Assembly (NCBI GenBank): GCA_021300015.1
Contig: JAJTFB010000005.1
Span: forward strand, 62,001 to 126,000
Reading direction: 5' to 3'
DNA: 64,000 nt
DNA from: Pirellula sp.
GTDB taxonomy: Bacteria > Planctomycetota > Planctomycetia > Pirellulales > Pirellulaceae
Shown here: positions 37,701 through 46,107 of the stretch, in pieces
Position numbering within the stretch: the first letter of the stretch is position 1
Layout: each line of letters begins with the position of its first letter
Program-made: the position numbers and the translations under genes
The notes under the pieces: generated by a model
Told to the model about the DNA's origin: nothing
What the model saw: only the letters and a program-made list of their open reading frames with translations
The model's database searches: none

Positions 37701-40700
37701 ACGCGGATATCTTGCAACGCTGGACTCGTCAGCGGCGATGCTATCGGTTCAACCTTGGCTTTGCTGCTCTTGCGACTAGCCGATTTCTTCGTCTTGGTCG
37801 AACCACTCTCACGGCTCTCCAAATACTGCTTGATCGCTAAGCCCGTGTAAGAGTCCGGGTTCCGAGCGACCTGCTCGGGAGTACCCTGACATAGCAGTAT
37901 CCCACCCCCGGCCCCTCCCTCGGGTCCGAGGTCGATGACCCAATCGGCTGACTGGATCAAATCGAGGTTGTGTTCAACGACGACGACGGTATTTCCTTTA
38001 TCCACCAAACTGTGAAGGACTTGAAGCAAAAGATCGATATCGTGGAAATGCAAACCGGTCGTCGGCTCGTCCAAAACAAACATCGTCTGTCCGGTCCCGC
38101 GCTTGCTCAACTCCCGCGAAAGCTTGATCCGCTGGGCTTCTCCCCCTGAGAGACTCGGCGATGGCTGACCGAGCTTGATGTAGTCGAGCCCGACGTCGGC
38201 CAAAGTCCTTAGCTTGCTGATGATCTTCGGAAACGCATCGAAAAGTTCGATGGCCTGCTGAACATCCAAATCAAGACAATCCGCGATCGATTTGCCTTTA
38301 AAAAGCACCTGCAGGGTCGCTCGCGAATATCGCTTGCCTTCGCACACTGCACAGGGTACCCAGATGTCGGCCAGGAACTCCATGTCCAAGCGGATCGCAC
38401 CATGCCCCTCGCACAACGAGCATCGTCCGATCTCGGTGTTGAAGCTGAAGGTGCCGGGCAAAAAGCCGCGACGCTTGCTCTCGGGGAGTTCAGCAAACAA
38501 GTCTCGCATCTCGTCGAAGAGCTTGGTGTACGTCGCAGGATTGCTCCGAGGGGTCCGACCGATCGGACTCTGATCGATTTCGATCAGCTTGTCCAAAAAC
38601 TCGATCCCCTGGATCGCTCGGTGAGCCCCTGGCGAATCCTCGGCGCGATTCAACGCATTGCGCAGAGCTGGCGACAGGATATCCGTGACCAGTGAGCTTT
38701 TCCCCGAACCACTGACGCCCGTCACGGCGATCAACCGACCCAAAGGGAAATCGACATCGATGTTGCGGAGATTGTTGTGCTTGGCCCCTAAAACTCTGAG
38801 CGTCTTTCCCGAGCCGACTCGACGCGTCGGTGGTCGTCGGATCGAACGCGCACGGCTGAGAAATTGCCCGGTCAAACTCTTTGCGTTCGAGGAGATGTCT
38901 TCGATGGAACCGACCGAAATCAACTCGCCTCCTTTGACCCCAGGACCTGGTCCAAAGTCGACCAACAAATCGGCCGCTCGCATCGTGTCTTCGTCATGCT
39001 CGACAACAATTAGACTATTGCCGATGTCTCGCAACTTCTTGAGCGATCGCAGTAGCTTCTCGTTGTCGCGAGCATGCAGACCGATCGATGGTTCATCCAA
39101 AACATACAATACACCCGTCAGGCCGGCTCCGATCTGACTGGCAAGCCGGATACGCTGCGACTCTCCCCCCGAAAGCGTCGGTGCCCCCCGATCGAGCGAC
39201 AGATACCCGAGCCCAACGTCTTGAAGGAAACTCAGTCGGTTGCGAACCTCTTTGAGCACCTCGGCAGCGATCAACTCCTGCGTCGGGGTCAACTCCAAGC
39301 TCGCAAAGAACTCGACAGCTTCGTCGATCGGCATCGATGAACACTGCCCGATCGACCTCCATGGATCGAGATTGTCAAACCCCTCGGTAAGCGTCTTGAG
39401 CTTGATCGATCTGCCCAACGCACGGATCCGCTCCCCTTGGCAACTCGGGCATTGGACTTCCTCGAAATACCGGTCGTACCGAGATTTCACCGTTTGGCTG
39501 TTCGATTCGCGGTAGACAAACATCATGTCCATCGCGATACCCAAGTAGCTCCGGGGGCCGGTCGAGGGTTGATTGCAATACCCGTAAGCTCTCCCATCGC
39601 CGACCAATAAGACCCTACGAATCCCCTCTGCCAGATTTTGCCACGGAACCTTCGATGGGTCCTTGGGCAATTTATAGATCTTTTGGACCTCATAGCAGAA
39701 ATCCCCCAAACCTCGCTTCAGCCAAAGGGGCATGGTTTCCCAAGTCCCAAGTGGCTCGATCGCCCCATCTCGGATCGACAGCGCAGGATTCGGAACCAAT
39801 TTCTCCTCGGTAAAGAATTTCGCTACACCGAGCCCCTCACAGGTCTCGCAAGCCCCCTGAGGGGAATTGAAACTCAACATCTGCGGTGTCGGCGTCGGAT
39901 ACGAAACACCGCATTTCGAACAAGCATAAAGCAACGAATAAACGACATCATTGGCTGTATCGCAACCCCATTCGACATCGGACTTCGAGGCATTGCCCCC
40001 AAGCGGGATTGCCCGACTGAGTATCATCTGGCCATCGCTCACATCCAATGCCTTGTCGATCGCTCCGATCAACACCTCAAGGTTCGGGGACTCGAACAAC
40101 TCGGGCCTTACGCAAATCCGATCGACCACCACATCGACATCATGCTTGTAATGCTTATCCAACTCCGGTGGCTTACTCAGCGCATAGAGATTGCCATCGA
40201 CTCGGACACGATTGAATCCAAACCGTTGCATCTGCTCGAATAGATCCTTTTGAGTCCCCTTCTGATTGCGAACCAAGGGAGCCAATATCGCATACCAAGC
40301 CGCCGAATCCTTCGATGAAGCCTTCTTGGGTATCAATGCTCGGATCTTCTGAACCATCTGATCACGGGTCTGATGGGAGATCGCCGTAGCGCACTGAGGG
40401 CAAAACCCGGTCCCGCATCGGGCAAAGAGAACCCGCAAGAAATCGCTCAGCTCGGTGATGGTCCCAACGGTCGAACGGGGATTGTAACCGGTCGATTTCT
40501 GGCTGATGGAAATCGAAGGTGCAAGCCCTGAAAGCAAGTCCACATCGGGTTTAGGCATCTGCCCGAGAAACTGTCTGGCATAGGTCGAAAGACTCTCAAG
40601 ATAACGTCGCTGGCCCTCTGCAAAAAGCGTATCGAAGGCCAGCGAACTTTTGCCGCTGCCACTGACGCCCGTAAAGCACACCAACTGGTTGCGGGGTAGC

Positions 40701-40807
40701 TCAAGGTTCACATTCCTGAGATTGTGCTCCCGCGCACCGCGCACAACGATGGGAAGCACGTCGGTGCGTTGCTCATCCTTCACTCGGCTCGAGCCCTTGG
40801 GATCCAC
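34706..40807 (-). CDS. uvrA: Double-length UvrA (tandem fusion of two UvrA units)
   Basis: UvrA finds DNA damage as a dimer and loads UvrB. This protein has 2,033 residues, about twice the usual 940, and contains two complete UvrA units. Four Walker A motifs are seen: GVSGSGKSS (~47), GVSGSGKSS (~697), GHSGSGKTS (~1059) and GPSGSGKSS (~1682). Four signatures follow: LSGGESQR (~544), LSGGEAQR (~884), LSGGESQR (~1521) and LSGGEAQR (~1867), each with DEP-(S/T)-(I/T)-GLH. Each unit keeps the C-terminal zinc finger (CSLCEG...CAVCEG; CMACDG...CEACQG). A Lys/Ser-rich linker (about 985-1030) joins them and a basic tail ends the protein. Start GTG 40807 has AGGAAGGA upstream. It follows trxB by 75 bp. 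A separate uvrA lies at 56082. Confidence 0.95.
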   Translation of the reverse strand: MDPKGSSRVKDEQRTDVLPIVVRGAREHNLRNVNLELPRNQLVCFTGVSGSGKSSLAFDTLFAEGQRRYLESLSTYARQFLGQMPKPDVDLLSGLAPSISISQKSTGYNPRSTVGTITELSDFLRVLFARCGTGFCPQCATAISHQTRDQMVQKIRALIPKKASSKDSAAWYAILAPLVRNQKGTQKDLFEQMQRFGFNRVRVDGNLYALSKPPELDKHYKHDVDVVVDRICVRPELFESPNLEVLIGAIDKALDVSDGQMILSRAIPLGGNASKSDVEWGCDTANDVVYSLLYACSKCGVSYPTPTPQMLSFNSPQGACETCEGLGVAKFFTEEKLVPNPALSIRDGAIEPLGTWETMPLWLKRGLGDFCYEVQKIYKLPKDPSKVPWQNLAEGIRRVLLVGDGRAYGYCNQPSTGPRSYLGIAMDMMFVYRESNSQTVKSRYDRYFEEVQCPSCQGERIRALGRSIKLKTLTEGFDNLDPWRSIGQCSSMPIDEAVEFFASLELTPTQELIAAEVLKEVRNRLSFLQDVGLGYLSLDRGAPTLSGGESQRIRLASQIGAGLTGVLYVLDEPSIGLHARDNEKLLRSLKKLRDIGNSLIVVEHDEDTMRAADLLVDFGPGPGVKGGELISVGSIEDISSNAKSLTGQFLSRARSIRRPPTRRVGSGKTLRVLGAKHNNLRNIDVDFPLGRLIAVTGVSGSGKSSLVTDILSPALRNALNRAEDSPGAHRAIQGIEFLDKLIEIDQSPIGRTPRSNPATYTKLFDEMRDLFAELPESKRRGFLPGTFSFNTEIGRCSLCEGHGAIRLDMEFLADIWVPCAVCEGKRYSRATLQVLFKGKSIADCLDLDVQQAIELFDAFPKIISKLRTLADVGLDYIKLGQPSPSLSGGEAQRIKLSRELSKRGTGQTMFVLDEPTTGLHFHDIDLLLQVLHSLVDKGNTVVVVEHNLDLIQSADWVIDLGPEGGAGGGILLCQGTPEQVARNPDSYTGLAIKQYLESRESGSTKTKKSASRKSSKAKVEPIASPLTSPALQDIRVIGATQHNLKSVDVTIPKQAMTVFCGHSGSGKTSLAMETIYAEGQRRFVESLSPYVRQFVGQMPKPPVEKIEGLAPAIAIEQKGLSHTPRSTVGTVTEIYDYFRVLYARMGKQHCTQCDAPVESQTIDQILDRWMQKKEEASRNKKLPQRCLLLAPVTLQANQNLEGFLQDLLRSGYTRIRVNGKTHEIDQELKLPAKQVSQLQVVIDRIQFDQIDRKRLADSAATALGLGSGIAQLAMVDDRPENRWAIETYSLHSACHACGISFEPLSPHSFSFNSAIGWCEACSGIGTEAGADPMRFIDAGLSLLEGGLHLWNPVGNPMALAMVRAMGSHLDLPVEEPFKTWSRSQFHKLFHGAEEVLIPLYSGEQLSFEFRYEGILPTLEFMAKNNSWIKSQLQGQLGDVPCRVCGGSKVNPQASAMRWFDKPIADLMCMTLEDLQVWIQSLDFSSHQVQVGGELRREILQRLRFLVDVGLDYLTLGRTANTLSGGESQRIRLASQLGTGLSGVLYVLDEPTIGLHPRDNEKLIRAMHQLRDLGNTLLVVEHDRDVIRSSDSVRDFGPGAGSLGGTIVAQGSVEEILKNQVSVTGPYLNGSKSIQIDQKRALIIDPETHQERPGCKWLTVRRAAHNTLKLIDVAFPLERLIAVTGPSGSGKSSLIQGILYPGLAQKFYRSNKVPGAHGAIEGAEQLNKVLQVDQSPLGNSPTSTPATYTGVFDSIRQFYASLPNDGFIQSGSFSFNAGNGRCMACDGVGKQRIEMHFLPDVWIECEACQGKRYQDRVLAVKYRGKNINDVLESTTAEALEHFSEQPRIAKMLQIMCDVGLDYVKLGQSAPTLSGGEAQRVKLAAELVRPATGKTLFVLDEPTTGLHFDDINKLMNLLNRLVDQGNSVVIIEHNLEVIRVVDWVIDLGPEAGKAGGQLVFEGSPQMLIDYGRSTLVQGVPKGRHRSYTAEALAQWESVRTGESGSASQEPDVSKKRASQSRAKQTRAVKKRKSPE

Positions 40808-40882
40808 AGACTAAAGTCCTTCCTCAGAAAACAGAGCCGCCTAGCGAATAGTCGCACGAAACGATGGGTGCAAAAAAGCGAA

Positions 40883-41950
40883 TCAATGGACTCCCGCATG
40901 CGCTAGATAACGCTCGGCGTCCAAGGCAGCCATGCAACCGGTACCTGCCGATGTGATCGCCTGACGATAGTAATCGTCGGCCACGTCACCCGCCGCAAAG
41001 ACCCCTTCGGCGCTGGTGATGGTCCTATAAGGCTGCGTCCAGGCGATGTAACCGTTTGCATGGGTCTGGACTTGCCCACCGAGGAACTTGGTGTTCGGTG
41101 TATGTCCGATCGCAAGGAACATTCCGGTCGCTTCTAGCGTCGAGGTTTGGTCGTTTTGAACATTTCGAATCCGCACTCCGGTCACTCCGATACGAGGATC
41201 CTCATCGCCAAGTACCTCGTCGACTACCGAGAACTTGACCAACTCGATCTTCGGATTGGAAAACGCTCGCTCTTGCATGATCTTGCTCGCACGCATCTCG
41301 CCGCGCCGCAAAATCAAATAGACCTTCGATGCATACTTGGTCAGATAACTTGCCTCTTCAACGGCCGAGTCTCCCCCTCCGACGACGACCAACGGCTTGT
41401 TGCGAAATCGTGGAAGCGCTCCGTCGCAAACCGCGCACGCACTAACTCCACGATTGCGAAATTTCTCTTCGCTCGGTATCCCCAAATAATTCGCACTCGC
41501 CCCCGTCGCAAGAATCACCGTGCGGGTTTGGAACGATCCATTTTCGCTGGAGTTCAAAACCATCGGCTTCTTGGAAAAGTCGACACTGACAATATCGTCC
41601 GTGATCACTCGGGTGCCGAAGTTCGTGGCCTGCTGACGCATCAATTCCATCAACTCCGGACCGGTAACCGCATGAGGATGCTCCTCGACCGGGGGGTACA
41701 TGTACTGACGGCTCGGGTCGATGGCCGAGTCGATGAACTCCTTAAGCCTGCCCGATGGAAACCCCGCATAGTTTTCAACCTCGGTCGTCTGAGCAAGTTG
41801 GCCCATCGGGAAGCGTCCCATGACCCGGTTCTCTTCGGTCATGGCCCCCTCGAAAAGCAGTGGACGCAGGTTGGCTCGCGCAGCATAGATCGCAGCCGAC
41901 CAGCCCGCCGGACCACTCCCGATGATGATGCAATTTTCGACGTCGCTCAT
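40883..41950 (-). CDS. trxB: Thioredoxin reductase with insertion
   Basis: An FAD/NADPH flavoenzyme of 355 residues from ATG 41950. [19 protein letters not shown] binds FAD, ACAVCDG holds the redox pair Cys172/Cys175, [16 protein letters not shown] binds NADPH, and the C-terminus has [15 protein letters not shown]. Compared with the usual family (about 320) there is an extra segment between FPSG and [12 protein letters not shown] (about residues 67-95, with [17 protein letters not shown]). It reduces thioredoxin for ribonucleotide reductase and disulfide control. The double uvrA is next in the same direction. Confidence 0.95.
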   Translation of the reverse strand: MSDVENCIIIGSGPAGWSAAIYAARANLRPLLFEGAMTEENRVMGRFPMGQLAQTTEVENYAGFPSGRLKEFIDSAIDPSRQYMYPPVEEHPHAVTGPELMELMRQQATNFGTRVITDDIVSVDFSKKPMVLNSSENGSFQTRTVILATGASANYLGIPSEEKFRNRGVSACAVCDGALPRFRNKPLVVVGGGDSAVEEASYLTKYASKVYLILRRGEMRASKIMQERAFSNPKIELVKFSVVDEVLGDEDPRIGVTGVRIRNVQNDQTSTLEATGMFLAIGHTPNTKFLGGQVQTHANGYIAWTQPYRTITSAEGVFAAGDVADDYYRQAITSAGTGCMAALDAERYLAHAGVH

Positions 41951-42202
41951 GAATGATGATTCTTTCAAAACGGAATGAATTAGGACACGTCCTGCTGGCG
42001 ATCAACCGCCCCTCGAATATCCAGTTTTTTACCATAGATGATCGGAATCCACCAGGACGAACTCGATACCGGAATTCCGCCATCCCCATAAGGTTTTTTG
42101 CTCGATTTTTTCCCCTGCGATGCAGTTCCAGAATGCTCGAAGCCTCAAGCCGCGTCGGTCTGGGGCCTAGGTTTGCTCGGTTTGCTTCAAGCAAAGGGAA
42201 AA

Positions 42203-42232
42203 ATGATGCTGCGGAAAATGATGCTACGGAAA
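42203..42232. repeat. 15-bp tandem duplication of a start-codon region
   Basis: ATGATGCTGCGGAAA is followed by ATGATGCTACGGAAA and then ATGCAAAAA. This gives several in-frame start codons at the head of the PEP-CTERM protein gene. Confidence 0.88.
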
Positions 42233-43063
42233 ATGCAAAAAGTTGGGTCTCGCGTCCTTCGGGGTTACCCCAAGGCGCCTCTTCTCGGGACGATTCCCGG
42301 GGCACTTCTCGGGACTCTGGTCTGCTGGTCTTCGACGGCGATGGAGGCCCAGGCCGGGTTTATCAATCTCGAAGCCGTGCCGATCGGTACGGCCCTTGGC
42401 GATGGCGTTGCGGTATTCCAACACACCAACAACAAACACCAAAACCCGGATGCCTTCCTGACCACCCAAGACGACCAAAAAAAACCAAATGACGATGGAT
42501 TCGTCGCCGCTTTCAATGGTGCGTCGGCAAACGCCGGGAACCCAGAAGCTATCTTCAGTGGAGGCAAAACCCATACGATCGTGCTCGGAGATATCCCGGT
42601 GACAAGCGATAACGCCTTCCGCGTCTTTCTCTTCGATGCCAACCAAAACCAATCCGAGCTAGACGATCATATCGACATCACCATGCTCCAGGTCTTTACC
42701 TCCGCATCGGCCTCTTTGACCTCGATCGCCGATTTAACGACCGCGACGCTGATCTACGATTTGGATAATCCCACCCTTACCAGTCCCGTGGATGGAAAGG
42801 TTCGCATCGATGGCTCGGTAGGAACCGGAGGAGCCGATATGTACTTCTTCGTTCCCAACAGTCGTTTCGGTAGCAATGAAGCCATTAATGTCTACCTGTT
42901 CTACCAGTACACCAACTTCAACGACGGTACGGAAGCCTGGACGCTCGATAAAAATTCAACCTACGTCAATCCCAATGCCGAAGTCCCCGAGCCGACCACC
43001 ATGGCCCTTTGGACCCTCGGCGGATCGCTTGCCCTCTTTCGCCGATCCCGACGCAAGCGTTAG
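42203..43063 (+). CDS. PEP-CTERM sorted exported protein
   Basis: 286 residues from ATG 42203 (AAAGGGA upstream). The N-terminus begins with a duplicated MMLRK and goes into a signal peptide (LLGTIPGALLGTLVCWSSTAMEAQAG). The body is a beta-rich extracellular sequence without known domain. The C-terminus EVPEPTTMALWTLGGSLALFRRSRRKR is a PEP-CTERM signal: VPEP motif, short hydrophobic helix, basic end. Such proteins are processed by an exosortase and placed in the extracellular matrix. No exosortase gene is in the window. Confidence 0.85.
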   Translation: MMLRKMMLRKMQKVGSRVLRGYPKAPLLGTIPGALLGTLVCWSSTAMEAQAGFINLEAVPIGTALGDGVAVFQHTNNKHQNPDAFLTTQDDQKKPNDDGFVAAFNGASANAGNPEAIFSGGKTHTIVLGDIPVTSDNAFRVFLFDANQNQSELDDHIDITMLQVFTSASASLTSIADLTTATLIYDLDNPTLTSPVDGKVRIDGSVGTGGADMYFFVPNSRFGSNEAINVYLFYQYTNFNDGTEAWTLDKNSTYVNPNAEVPEPTTMALWTLGGSLALFRRSRRKR

Positions 43064-43156
43064 GCGTTAGGCGTTAGGCAGCGACTCTGGAAATCATGTA
43101 AACTATGGCGAGCGTTTCAAGCCCGCCAATGTTCTACTCCTCAGGGTCGCTTGCCG

Positions 43157-44725
43157 ATGAGTCACTCGCCACACGGTGCCGTTCCTCAAATCCATCTTTT
43201 CTTGAGCAGACCACTCTGGGTCTGCTCGCGATGGGTCTGCTCGATCTGGATCGGCTTGCTCGTCGGCTTGCTAGGCCCCTGCTCTTTCGAGCTCTTGGCA
43301 AATCCACCCACGGGCAATCCACCGGGCAATCCACCGGGCAATCCACCGGGCAACAACCGGCCAAACATCGTTTTCATCTTGGCCGATGACCTCGGATATA
43401 CCGATTTGGCCTGCTACGGAAGCCAATACTACGAAACCCCCAACATCGATCGATTGGCATCCCAAAGCGTTCGCTTCCTGAATCACCACCATTGCCAAAA
43501 CTGTACCCCCACACGCGCTGCGATCCTAGGTGGACAGCATCCGGCTCGAACAGGTATCTACACCGTCGGCAGTATCGATCGTTTCGATTGGTCCAAACGA
43601 CCCCTCCGCCCGGTCGATAATGTCACCCAACTTCCATTGGACTGCGACACGATCGCTTCGCAATTGAAAAAAGCCGGATACTTCACCGGCATGTTCGGCA
43701 AATGGCATATCGGAGATTCTGGGAAATACCATCCTAGCCAGCGTGGGTTCGATGAAGCGATCGTCAGCGCAGGGAAACACTTCCAATTCGAAACCAATCC
43801 CGCAGTCGATTATCCCAAGGACCAGTACCTTGCCGATTTCCTCACCGATCGCGCCGTCGATTTTCTCAAACGCCATCACCAAAGCCCCTTCTTCCTGTAC
43901 TTGCCCCACTTCGGGGTCCATAGCCCTCACCAAGCCAAACCGGATCTAATCGCGCATTTCAAAAACAAACCTGCGGCGCAAGGCCACGGCGATCCGACCT
44001 ACGCAGCCATGATCGCCTCGGTCGACCAAAGCGTCGGACGGATCCTGGCGACTCTCGATGAACTCAAACTCACAGATAACACGGTGGTCCTCTTCGCCTC
44101 CGACAACGGAGGGGTCGGTGGTTATGCCCGCGAAGGGATCAAGAACTCCGGTGGTATCACCGACAACGCCCCGCTTCGCAGTGGCAAAGGTAGTCTCTAC
44201 GAAGGTGGTACACGCGTCCCGTTGATCGTCCGATGGCCAGGCGTCAACGAACCGAACACCCTCTGCAACGTCCCTACGATCCACGTCGACCTCTATACGA
44301 CCCTGCTGGAACTGGCTCAAGCTCCCGCGCCGAAACAAACGCTCGATGGCACAAGCCTAGTCCCCCTTTTGAAAGACCCCGAGACCAAGGCCCCTGATTC
44401 GACTTGGGATCGCGAAGCGATCTTTCAACATTTCCCAGGCTATCTCGGAGCCGGTTTAGACACGTGGCGAACCACTCCGGTTTCAACGATCTGTCTCGGG
44501 CACTGGAAACTCATGGAGTTCCTCGAAGATGGCCGATTGGAACTCTACCATCTAGAGAAAGATATCAGCGAATCGGAAAACCTCGCTCAAGCCAACCCGG
44601 AGAAAGCCAACGACCTCCACGCACGTCTGGTCGCTTGGAGATCCGAGATCCGAGCACCGATGCCCACCAAAAACGATGGAAGCGATCCTCCACCGAAAAA
44701 GAATAAAAAGAGGAACCAACCATGA
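43157..44725 (+). CDS. Exported sulfatase (FGly type), second
   Basis: 522 residues from ATG 43157; a TTG two codons earlier is also open. The signal/anchor (WIGLLVGLLGPCSFELLA) is followed by a NPPTG-NPPG-NPPG-NPPG linker. NIVFILADDLGYTDLACYG provides metal-binding Asp residues, NCTPTRAAILGG the Cys116 for formylglycine (C-x-P-T-R), then GKWHIG and FASDNGG. Substrate is probably a sulfated polysaccharide. Its TGA overlaps the ATG of the oxidoreductase gene, so the two are translationally coupled. Confidence 0.94.
   Translation: MSHSPHGAVPQIHLFLSRPLWVCSRWVCSIWIGLLVGLLGPCSFELLANPPTGNPPGNPPGNPPGNNRPNIVFILADDLGYTDLACYGSQYYETPNIDRLASQSVRFLNHHHCQNCTPTRAAILGGQHPARTGIYTVGSIDRFDWSKRPLRPVDNVTQLPLDCDTIASQLKKAGYFTGMFGKWHIGDSGKYHPSQRGFDEAIVSAGKHFQFETNPAVDYPKDQYLADFLTDRAVDFLKRHHQSPFFLYLPHFGVHSPHQAKPDLIAHFKNKPAAQGHGDPTYAAMIASVDQSVGRILATLDELKLTDNTVVLFASDNGGVGGYAREGIKNSGGITDNAPLRSGKGSLYEGGTRVPLIVRWPGVNEPNTLCNVPTIHVDLYTTLLELAQAPAPKQTLDGTSLVPLLKDPETKAPDSTWDREAIFQHFPGYLGAGLDTWRTTPVSTICLGHWKLMEFLEDGRLELYHLEKDISESENLAQANPEKANDLHARLVAWRSEIRAPMPTKNDGSDPPPKKNKKRNQP
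43301..43351. repeat. 12-bp tandem repeat, three copies plus a variant, in sulfatase gene
   Basis: A 15-bp variant (43301-43315) is followed by three identical AATCCACCGGGC units (43316-43351). They code the NPPG linker between the signal and the catalytic domain. Confidence 0.92.
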
Positions 44726-45999
44726 CCAACCGTTTAACCCGCCGTGGATTTCAATGCAGCCTTGTGGCCACCGGGCTGCTTGCAAGCCTTTCGCCGACCC
44801 GCTCGGCCATGGGCACGCTGGCCGAAGAGCCAAGCCCGAATGAGCCGACCCCGAATGAGCCGACCCCGAATGGACCAAGCCCGATAAAACCGGCCCGCCA
44901 ATACCGGGTCGGTATTATCGGTGCGACAGGTCGAGGGGATTACGGCCATGCGGTGGATGTTCCATTCACACGATTGCCCAACGTCGAACTCGTCGCCTGC
45001 GCCGATGCGAACCCCCAAGGACTTGCCAAAGCCGTCGAGCGACTTAGGCCCCAAAAATCCTATGCGGATTACCATGAGATGCTCAGCAGAGAGTCTCTCG
45101 ATCTTGTCGCGATCTGCCCACGATGGATCGATCAACACTTCGAGATGCTCTCGGCGGCTGCCCAAGCCAATTGCCATGTCTACATGGAAAAACCCTTTTG
45201 CCCCTCCCTGGTCGAATGCGACAAAATCCGCAAAGACTTCGAAGCCAAAAACCTTAAACTAGCCATCGCCCATACCGGTCAGTATTCCCCTGTACTTGCC
45301 ACCGTGCTCGAATTGGTTCGTCATGGTGCTATCGGGGAGGTTCTCGAACTTCGAGGGCGAGGCAAAGAAGATCATCGCGGTGGGGCCGAAGACCTATGGG
45401 TACTCGGATCCCATATCTTCGCGTTGATGCGATCGTTCGCTCAAGGAGATCCGATCCGATGCTCGGCACGAATCGAAGTCCAAGGCCAAGCGATCCGAAA
45501 AGAGCATGTGGTTGACGGAAACGAAGGCCTCGGACCACTCGCCGGGGACCATGTCCAAGCTCACTACACTTTTCCCAACGGGATCAGCGGAAGCTTTGGC
45601 TCACGCAAATCGATGGCGGCAAACCCTAGCCGTTTTGCACTCCAAGTCTTCGGATCCAAGGGAGTCCTGGAAATCGAAAGCGGATACCTTGCACCCGCTT
45701 ACATCCTCCAGGACGGGAGCTGGTCACCGGGTCGCTCCGGTAAAAAGTGGGAAAAGGTCACGTCGGCTGGAATTGGGTTGGACGAACCGATCCAAGATGG
45801 TACCTACCAAGCCGGTCACCTAGCCGCCATCGCGGACCTGATGCTCGCCATCGAAAACCAACGAGAGCCGAAATGCTCACTCGGTGATGCTCTAGGAATC
45901 ACCGAGATGATCCTCGCAACGTTCGAATCCCAAAGAGTGGGCCATGAAATCGCTCTCCCTTTGGAATCGCGCGTCCACCCGCTAACCCTCCTTGGCTAA
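44722..45999 (+). CDS. Tat-exported Gfo/Idh/MocA oxidoreductase
   Basis: 425 residues. TRRGFQCSLVATGLLASLSP is a twin-arginine signal, followed by a PNEPT repeat linker (about 38-54). The Rossmann fold starts at YRVGIIGATGRGDYGHAVD, and VYMEKPFCPSLVECDK is the EKP motif with the catalytic Lys typical of the family. These enzymes oxidise or reduce sugars with NAD(P); export suggests a tightly bound cofactor. Start overlaps the sulfatase stop by ATGA, which implies joint work on a sulfated sugar (inference). Confidence 0.92.
   Translation: MTNRLTRRGFQCSLVATGLLASLSPTRSAMGTLAEEPSPNEPTPNEPTPNGPSPIKPARQYRVGIIGATGRGDYGHAVDVPFTRLPNVELVACADANPQGLAKAVERLRPQKSYADYHEMLSRESLDLVAICPRWIDQHFEMLSAAAQANCHVYMEKPFCPSLVECDKIRKDFEAKNLKLAIAHTGQYSPVLATVLELVRHGAIGEVLELRGRGKEDHRGGAEDLWVLGSHIFALMRSFAQGDPIRCSARIEVQGQAIRKEHVVDGNEGLGPLAGDHVQAHYTFPNGISGSFGSRKSMAANPSRFALQVFGSKGVLEIESGYLAPAYILQDGSWSPGRSGKKWEKVTSAGIGLDEPIQDGTYQAGHLAAIADLMLAIENQREPKCSLGDALGITEMILATFESQRVGHEIALPLESRVHPLTLLG
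44836..44880. repeat. 15-bp tandem repeat, three copies, in oxidoreductase gene
   Basis: CCGAATGAGCCGACC twice and CCGAATGGACCAAGC once code PNEPT, PNEPT and PNGPS between the Tat signal and the Rossmann domain. Confidence 0.9.
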
Positions 46000-46077
46000 T
46001 TCAACTCATGATTGATGCCATACTTTTTCTGCGTCCAAGCGTCAACGCAAATATAGCTAGGGTCGGATCGCGGACCT

Positions 46078-46107
46078 GATGAGAGTCGATGAGAGTCGAT
46101 GAGAGTC
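46078..46107. repeat. 10-bp triplication of a start-codon region
   Basis: GATGAGAGTC occurs three times in succession, placing ATG at 46079, 46089 and 46099. Because the unit is 10 bp, each ATG is in a different frame and only the third reads into the lipid kinase. Confidence 0.9.
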
